Assembly: GCF_000802305.1 (NCBI RefSeq)
Contig: NZ_JTDK01000006.1
Coordinates: forward strand, 806,001-870,000
Length of the DNA stretch: 64,000 bases
Reading direction: 5' to 3'
Source of the DNA: Microbacterium mangrovi
GTDB lineage: Bacteria; Actinomycetota; Actinomycetes; Actinomycetales; Microbacteriaceae
This document shows positions 59,773 through 64,000 of the stretch, piece by piece (positions within the stretch are counted from its first letter, which is position 1; every line of letters starts with the position of its first letter). The position numbers and the translations under genes are program-made. The notes beneath the pieces were generated by a model that did not search any database, was not told the origin of the DNA, and worked only from the letters and a program-made list of their open reading frames with translations.

Positions 59773-60834
59773 ATGACGGAACAGCACACGACGATCGAGA
59801 CCCCGCGCGTCCACGATGGGTCGACTCCCTGGCGAGGTGAAATCGTGATCGATTGCCATCTCCATGAGCGGCCCGATGGCCGTTCACTGATCGACCACCT
59901 TGACGGCGCCGGCGTCACGAGTGCCCTCGTTCTGGCGATCGGTGACTTCCAGGAGGATTTCGCACGCCTGACCATGTCCGCGCCTGGACGGGTCGCCGGG
60001 TGGGCTCGGGGACCATACCTCTCCGATCTCCCGGCGCTCGCGGACGACCCTGACCGCGACGCCTTCGACATGACCAAAGTCATCTCCGTCCGCTCACGCC
60101 AGGCTATTCGCAGCGTCTTGACCGCTCAGCAGCGTCGGGGCTGGCGTGGTTTCGCGGAGACGACAGGCGCTGTCGCGGTCGACGGCCCCGAGCTGCAGCG
60201 GGTCTACGCGCTCGCTGCGGAGCTCGATGTCCCGGTCATGATGCATTTTCAAGAAGCAGCGGTGCCGGGCCAACCGGACTACGGGATCAAGGGATTCAGC
60301 CGCATCGCGTCGATGCTGAGCAAGTACCCCGAGACCAGATTCATCTGTCACGCGCCGGACTTCTGGGGTGGGATCGACGCTCGGTACACGGACGGCGGAA
60401 CCTACTTGACCGGCCCGGTGCCGGCGGGAGGTCTCTCGGACCGGCTTCTCGGGGACTACCCCAACATGTATGGCGACCTCGGCGCACCATCGGCTCTTCT
60501 CCAGCTCACACGAGATCCTGAGTTCACCGTCGGCTTCCTCGATCGACATCAAGACAAGCTCATGTTCGGCAGTGACTGCAGTTGCACTGACGGGAAGGGA
60601 ACGCCGCCGCAGAGCGCGCCTCAGACGGCGACGCGCCCGACTCTCACAGAAACGGAGGAGATCGCGTTCGACGCGGAGATGGCACGCGCGATGCAGGCTG
60701 CGATGGCAAAGCTCGGCGGCTTGGCCGGTAAATGCATCGCGCGCGAACTGCTCACCGTGGCATGGGAAAGCACGACTCGCGACGTCTTTCGCAAGGTGGC
60801 CTCGGAGAACGCGATTCGCGTATACGGACTCTAG
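59773..60834 (+). CDS. amidohydrolase-family (Amidohydro_2) TIM-barrel enzyme
   Basis: 353-residue metal-dependent hydrolase: IVIDCHLH with the HxH ligands near residues 28-30, VPVMMHFQEA, FICHAPDFWGG and MFGSDCS with the conserved Asp. This group (COG2159/COG3618-like) includes lactonases and decarboxylases of sugar and aromatic acids. Translation follows GH3 after 15 bases, with AGGAG upstream of the ATG, so both belong to one operon; a lactonase role on a sugar lactone is possible but not shown. Its TAG overlaps the TAG of the convergent panB within a shared CTAG. Confidence 0.8.
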   Translation: MTEQHTTIETPRVHDGSTPWRGEIVIDCHLHERPDGRSLIDHLDGAGVTSALVLAIGDFQEDFARLTMSAPGRVAGWARGPYLSDLPALADDPDRDAFDMTKVISVRSRQAIRSVLTAQQRRGWRGFAETTGAVAVDGPELQRVYALAAELDVPVMMHFQEAAVPGQPDYGIKGFSRIASMLSKYPETRFICHAPDFWGGIDARYTDGGTYLTGPVPAGGLSDRLLGDYPNMYGDLGAPSALLQLTRDPEFTVGFLDRHQDKLMFGSDCSCTDGKGTPPQSAPQTATRPTLTETEEIAFDAEMARAMQAAMAKLGGLAGKCIARELLTVAWESTTRDVFRKVASENAIRVYGL

Positions 60835-61751
60835 GCCCGCCCCGGGAGCAACTGCACGGCCAGCACGTCATGGGCCGCGGCTACAGCGCCCGCACTCGCG
60901 CTGTAATCGTTTTCCTTCTGAGGGAAGGTGCCGGAGCGGACGTCAGCCGCATACGCTTCAACGCCACGGACCATTGCCGTCCCGACCTCGGCATATGTCT
61001 TGACGAACCGCGGCATCACACCCTCGGTGATTCCCAGGAGGTCGTGCATGACGAGCACCTGCCCGTCGGCTGCGCCAGCGCCGATTCCGATGACGGGGAT
61101 ACACATCGCAGGAAGGAGAACATCGACAACTGCGCGGGGCACTGCTTCGATGACCAGCGCACTTGCGCCCGCCGCCTGGACCGCGATCGCCTCTCGCGCA
61201 AGTCGCGCCGCTGCCTCCGGGCTCCGTCCCTGCGCGCGCATCCCACCGAGAGCGACGGCGGTCTGCGGGGTCAGCCCGACATGCCCGATGACAGGAATCC
61301 CGGCCCCGACGATCGCGCGGATGCGACTGAGCCGCTCCGGCCATCCACCCTCGAGCTTTACGGCGTCCACACCCGCCTCCTTGACAAAGCGCGTCGCCGT
61401 CGCGACCGCCTGCCCATCGGACATCTCTGTGGATCCGAACGGAAGGTCCCCGACGAGGAATGCAGACTCCACTCCGCGGCGAGCAGCGGCCGCCAGAATC
61501 AGCATCTCGTCGACGGTGATGTCGACGGTGGACCGGCGGCCGAGAACGACCTGCGCAGCGGAGTCGCCAACAAGGACCATGTCGACGCCCGCGCGATCGG
61601 CGACGCGCGCCGTTGCGTAGTCGTATGCGGTCACCATGACGATGGGCTTCCCCTGCGTCTTCAGTTCCGCAAGCAAGGACAGGGAGACCGTGGAGCGCAC
61701 TTGAAACCTTCCGACACCGGGAGCGACGGCGTCTGTTGTTGTGTAACGCAT
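60831..61751 (-). CDS. panB: ketopantoate hydroxymethyltransferase
   Basis: 306-residue PanB-type enzyme transferring a hydroxymethyl group from methylene-tetrahydrofolate to 2-oxoisovalerate, the first step to pantoate. Family signs: KPIVMVTAYDYATARVAD, LVGDSAAQVVLG, VKLEGGWPERLSRI, PVIGHVGLTPQTAVALGG, IPVIGIGAGAADGQVLV, DLLGITEGVMPRF. It has a longer N-terminus than most. It stands alone, without panC or a working panD near, among sugar genes, so a specialised aldolase role is an alternative. A GTAAC-GCAT-GTTAC inverted repeat covers its start codon. Confidence 0.9.
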   Translation of the reverse strand: MRYTTTDAVAPGVGRFQVRSTVSLSLLAELKTQGKPIVMVTAYDYATARVADRAGVDMVLVGDSAAQVVLGRRSTVDITVDEMLILAAAARRGVESAFLVGDLPFGSTEMSDGQAVATATRFVKEAGVDAVKLEGGWPERLSRIRAIVGAGIPVIGHVGLTPQTAVALGGMRAQGRSPEAAARLAREAIAVQAAGASALVIEAVPRAVVDVLLPAMCIPVIGIGAGAADGQVLVMHDLLGITEGVMPRFVKTYAEVGTAMVRGVEAYAADVRSGTFPQKENDYSASAGAVAAAHDVLAVQLLPGRA

Positions 61752-61874
61752 GTTACCCCAAGGAGCCGCACCATCCGCGTGGGCAATCGATTCTCACGAC
61801 ATTCATCGCGGCGGGGATTGCGCCACACCGCCCCGCAGCATATGTTACTGGTTACACAACACTAGTTATACAAC
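61738..61874. promoter_or_regulatory. array of GTTGT(G/A)TAAC motifs before panB
   Basis: GTTGTGTAAC stands at 61738-61747. Its exact complement is at 61851-61860, and the near-identical complement GTTATACAAC follows 4 bases later at 61865-61874. Further GTTAC copies lie at 61752-61756 and 61844-61848. The array spans the gap between panB and the divergent binding-protein gene at 62050, so it is probably a regulator binding region. The rest of the gap to 62049 shows only a good ribosome site for the next gene. Confidence 0.65.
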
Positions 61875-62049
61875 TGGCGCGGCGTGACGTGTCCCGACGG
61901 ACGCCGAAGCTGCTCAACGATGAAGCCGTGGTGAGCGACGAGCGAACGGCGGTGCTGCCAAACGCTTCACCGCGACCGTCTAGCCTCTCTGACTCGTGGA
62001 CGCCGCAGACTCTGATACCCGACACCTCACTGGAGAGGAGCACAACAGC

Positions 62050-63684
62050 ATGAAGAAGAGGATTGTGACCCTGATGGTCGTCACGACCATGCTTCCGCTC
62101 GTCCTTGCCGGATGCACATCCAAGGATGGCGCGCAATCTGCGGCGGACAAGTCACAGTACGTCTCGACGACCCCGAAACCATCGGGCGACATCAACTCCG
62201 TCAATTGGGGCGTCGCCGGGTCGGAGCCGACGAGTCTGGACTGGATCTACGACTGGGACTATGGCCCGTCGAATCTCATCGAAGCAAACCTCTGCGAAGG
62301 GCTGATGAGACAGAACCCAGACGGTTCTACGACACCCGGCCTCGCAACCAAAGTCTCCTCACCGAATGACACGACCTACGTCTACACCATCCGCGACGGA
62401 GTGACCTTCACTGACGGGAGTCCGCTGACCGCAGACGACGTCGCGTTCAGCCTGAACAGGAATCTCAAAGCGTCACCCCCGTCGTACTGGGGACTGTGGT
62501 ACCAGAACGTCGCCTCGATCGCGGCCACTGGCCGCCACGAGGTGACGGCGAGGCTGAAGAGTCCCGACGCGCTATTCGCATCGGTCATGACGACTCCCGC
62601 CGGCTATGTCGGCGAGAAGAAGTACATCGAGCAGAAGGGCTCGAGCTACGGCACCGCGGCCGGTGGTGTGATGTGCACGGGGCCCTACGCACTGGAGTCA
62701 TGGGACAAGGGCCAGAGCATCACGCTCAAGGCGAACGCTCACTATTGGGACAAAGCGTTGGAACCCAGGGCAAAGACATTCACCTTCTCCTTCATCCCCG
62801 ACCCCTCTGCTCTGAACAGCGCCCTGCTGACGGGCGAAGTCGATGGCGCTTGGAGCATGAACGTGTCTTCGTTGAAGCCGCTTGTGAATGCGAAGGCCGG
62901 CAACCTCTACCTGAACAAGGGAACTGAGGTGGTCGGCATGCAGTTCAACGACCTGACCACCGGGCCTCTCTCAAATCCGAAGATCCGCGAGGCGCTTCGA
63001 GCACTGGTCGACTACCAGGGGATCACCAGGGGGCTACTGGGTGGATACGCCGCGCCGACCAAGACGGCGGCACCGGAACCGACATGGGGATACTCCAAGG
63101 CCATCTGGGCAGCCGGCTACAAGGCGTCGGGCGGCGCATCGCAGGACCTCACGAAGGCCCGCCAACTGGTGAAGGAAGCGGGGGCCCCCACCCAGCCGAT
63201 CGTGATCGCGGTGAGCACTGATGACCAATCCGTCGTCAGTGTTGCCACGTCGATCCAGGCATCGGCGAAGAGTGTGGGGCTGGACATTCAGGTCAAGTCC
63301 TTCCCCGCCAGCGAGTACACCAACCTCTTCTATGACCCGACCGCCCGGGCTGGGCTGAACGCATTCATGAGTACCGTGACGGTCGACACACCGGACCCGC
63401 TCGAGATCTACTACCAGGCCATTCCGGGTTCTCCATACAACTACACGGGCATCAAGAACTCGGAGTGGACGAACTATCTGCAGGAAGCGATCGCATCGAC
63501 CGACGACGCGAAGAGGGCGACGGCCACGGTCAAGGCAGAAGAGGTCGTGGATAAGAACGTGTACTCGATCTCGCTGTATTCGCTGGATGCCCGAGTGTTC
63601 CTCGGAAAGCGGATCACAGGCGTGCCCGTCAGCTCGCTCTCGCAGTGGTATTATCCCTGGGCCGCAACGGTGGGCGCACGTTGA
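62050..63684 (+). CDS. family 5 solute-binding lipoprotein (oligopeptide/oligosaccharide ABC)
   Basis: 544-residue extracellular binding protein of the DppA/OppA type. Signal IVTLMVVTTMLPLVLAGC with lipid Cys about residue 22; mature marks are GSEPTSLDWIYDWDYGPSNL, YTIRDGVTFTDGSPLTADDVAFSLNR, GTGPY-like CTGPYALESWDKGQS and NPKIREALRALVDYQGI. GGAGAGGAG lies before the ATG at 62050; the open frame from 61996 adds no signal-like sequence. Its stop overlaps the next permease start (TTGA). Members of this family in plant-polymer degraders often carry oligosaccharides, so sugar import is possible. Confidence 0.93.
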   Translation: MKKRIVTLMVVTTMLPLVLAGCTSKDGAQSAADKSQYVSTTPKPSGDINSVNWGVAGSEPTSLDWIYDWDYGPSNLIEANLCEGLMRQNPDGSTTPGLATKVSSPNDTTYVYTIRDGVTFTDGSPLTADDVAFSLNRNLKASPPSYWGLWYQNVASIAATGRHEVTARLKSPDALFASVMTTPAGYVGEKKYIEQKGSSYGTAAGGVMCTGPYALESWDKGQSITLKANAHYWDKALEPRAKTFTFSFIPDPSALNSALLTGEVDGAWSMNVSSLKPLVNAKAGNLYLNKGTEVVGMQFNDLTTGPLSNPKIREALRALVDYQGITRGLLGGYAAPTKTAAPEPTWGYSKAIWAAGYKASGGASQDLTKARQLVKEAGAPTQPIVIAVSTDDQSVVSVATSIQASAKSVGLDIQVKSFPASEYTNLFYDPTARAGLNAFMSTVTVDTPDPLEIYYQAIPGSPYNYTGIKNSEWTNYLQEAIASTDDAKRATATVKAEEVVDKNVYSISLYSLDARVFLGKRITGVPVSSLSQWYYPWAATVGAR

Positions 63685-64000
63685 TTCGGATCATCGCTCT
63701 CCGCCTGGTTCGGCTCGTCATCACGATGCTGGTATGCAGCTTTGTGGTCTACGGCGCGCTGTACCTGGCCCCGGGAGGAGCGATGGGCGCCATCACCGGG
63801 GGTCGCATTCTCTCGAAAGCCGACCAAGCGGAGATCGTCCGGATCTACCATCTCAATGAACCATTCCTGCAGCGATACTTCGCGTGGTTGCAGGGCTTGT
63901 TCACCGGCGATTTCGGGATATCACTTGTTTCGCGAGAGCCGGTCGTTGCGCTGATCGAACCGCGACTGGTGACGACCGCGATGCTCGTCGGGTATTCAGG
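63681..64000 (+). CDS. DppB/OppB-type ABC permease, 3' end outside window
   Basis: The first 106 residues of a dipeptide/oligopeptide-type permease starting at TTG 63681-63683, which overlaps the TGA of the binding protein. The N-terminus IALRLVRLVITMLVCSFVVY is the typical first helix, followed by the periplasmic loop YLAPGG, RILSKADQAEIVRIYHLNEPFLQRYFAWLQGLFTGDFGISL, a strong signature of this family, and the start of helix 2 (TTAMLVGYS). The rest of the gene is outside the window. Confidence 0.92.
   Translation, partial: MIRIIALRLVRLVITMLVCSFVVYGALYLAPGGAMGAITGGRILSKADQAEIVRIYHLNEPFLQRYFAWLQGLFTGDFGISLVSREPVVALIEPRLVTTAMLVGYS

Noticed and set aside
1..64000. CRISPR arrays, rRNA genes, complete insertion sequences, complete tRNA genes
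   Set aside because: No regularly spaced repeats, transposase genes, rRNA sequence or whole cloverleaf was seen on either strand.

Overview
The window is a 64 kb piece of a high-GC actinobacterial chromosome. Codon use with G/C at third positions, GTG and TTG starts, many 4-base ATGA/GTGA overlaps, the xylulokinase-like AraB, and a large set of LacI regulators, ABC sugar transporters and glycoside hydrolases all point to Microbacteriaceae (Microbacterium or a relative) living on plant or fungal polysaccharide. This is inferred from gene style; no marker gene is present.

Layout. 1-7.6 kb is a patchy accessory segment. It holds the end of an aldo/keto reductase gene, a small FMN-binding-like lipoprotein, the C-terminal remnant of a tyrosine recombinase, a tRNA 3' end with its terminator (probable attachment scar), about 0.9 kb without genes, a SIR2-domain protein next to a Cys-rich coiled-coil protein (candidate defence pair), two decayed paralogous gene ends, a membrane protein and a frameshifted panD. 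7.5-10.8 kb has a membrane protein, a GlxA-type AraC regulator and a divergent MFS exporter. 10.9-16.5 kb is the L-arabinose operon, lacI-araD-araB-araA plus a frameshifted Cys/HTH gene. 16.5-20.6 kb has a LacI regulator divergent from a secreted GH116 enzyme. 20.6-22.9 kb is a TetR/MFS drug-efflux pair with two visible operators.

22.9-37.7 kb is one long minus-strand operon behind a LacI gene and a perfect 22-bp operator. It runs GH42, sugar-binding protein, two permeases, GH43, ROK kinase, GH20, GH2 and a DUF4038 glycosidase, and would import and break down beta-galactoside/xyloside-type oligosaccharides. 37.7-47.4 kb is a divergent pair of operons around an IclR regulator. They encode a lactonase, IlvD/Edd-type dehydratase, two SDR dehydrogenases, a zinc dehydrogenase, a FAH-family hydrolase and a fused FAD/4Fe-4S 2-hydroxyacid oxidase. 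Together they fit a non-phosphorylating 6-deoxy-sugar (L-rhamnose or L-fucose type) pathway ending in pyruvate and lactate. 47.5-57.0 kb has a second GH43 with a divergent LacI, then an operon of sugar-binding protein, two permeases, GH78 alpha-L-rhamnosidase and LacI. The rhamnosidase supports rhamnose as the substrate of the neighbouring pathway.

57.3-64 kb has GH3 with an amidohydrolase, an isolated panB behind an array of repeated 10-bp motifs, and the start of an oligopeptide/oligosaccharide-type ABC transporter cut by the window end.

Most glycosidases here lack signal peptides while GH116 and GH20 have them. This suggests limited external cleavage, import of oligomers by ABC systems, and final hydrolysis inside the cell.
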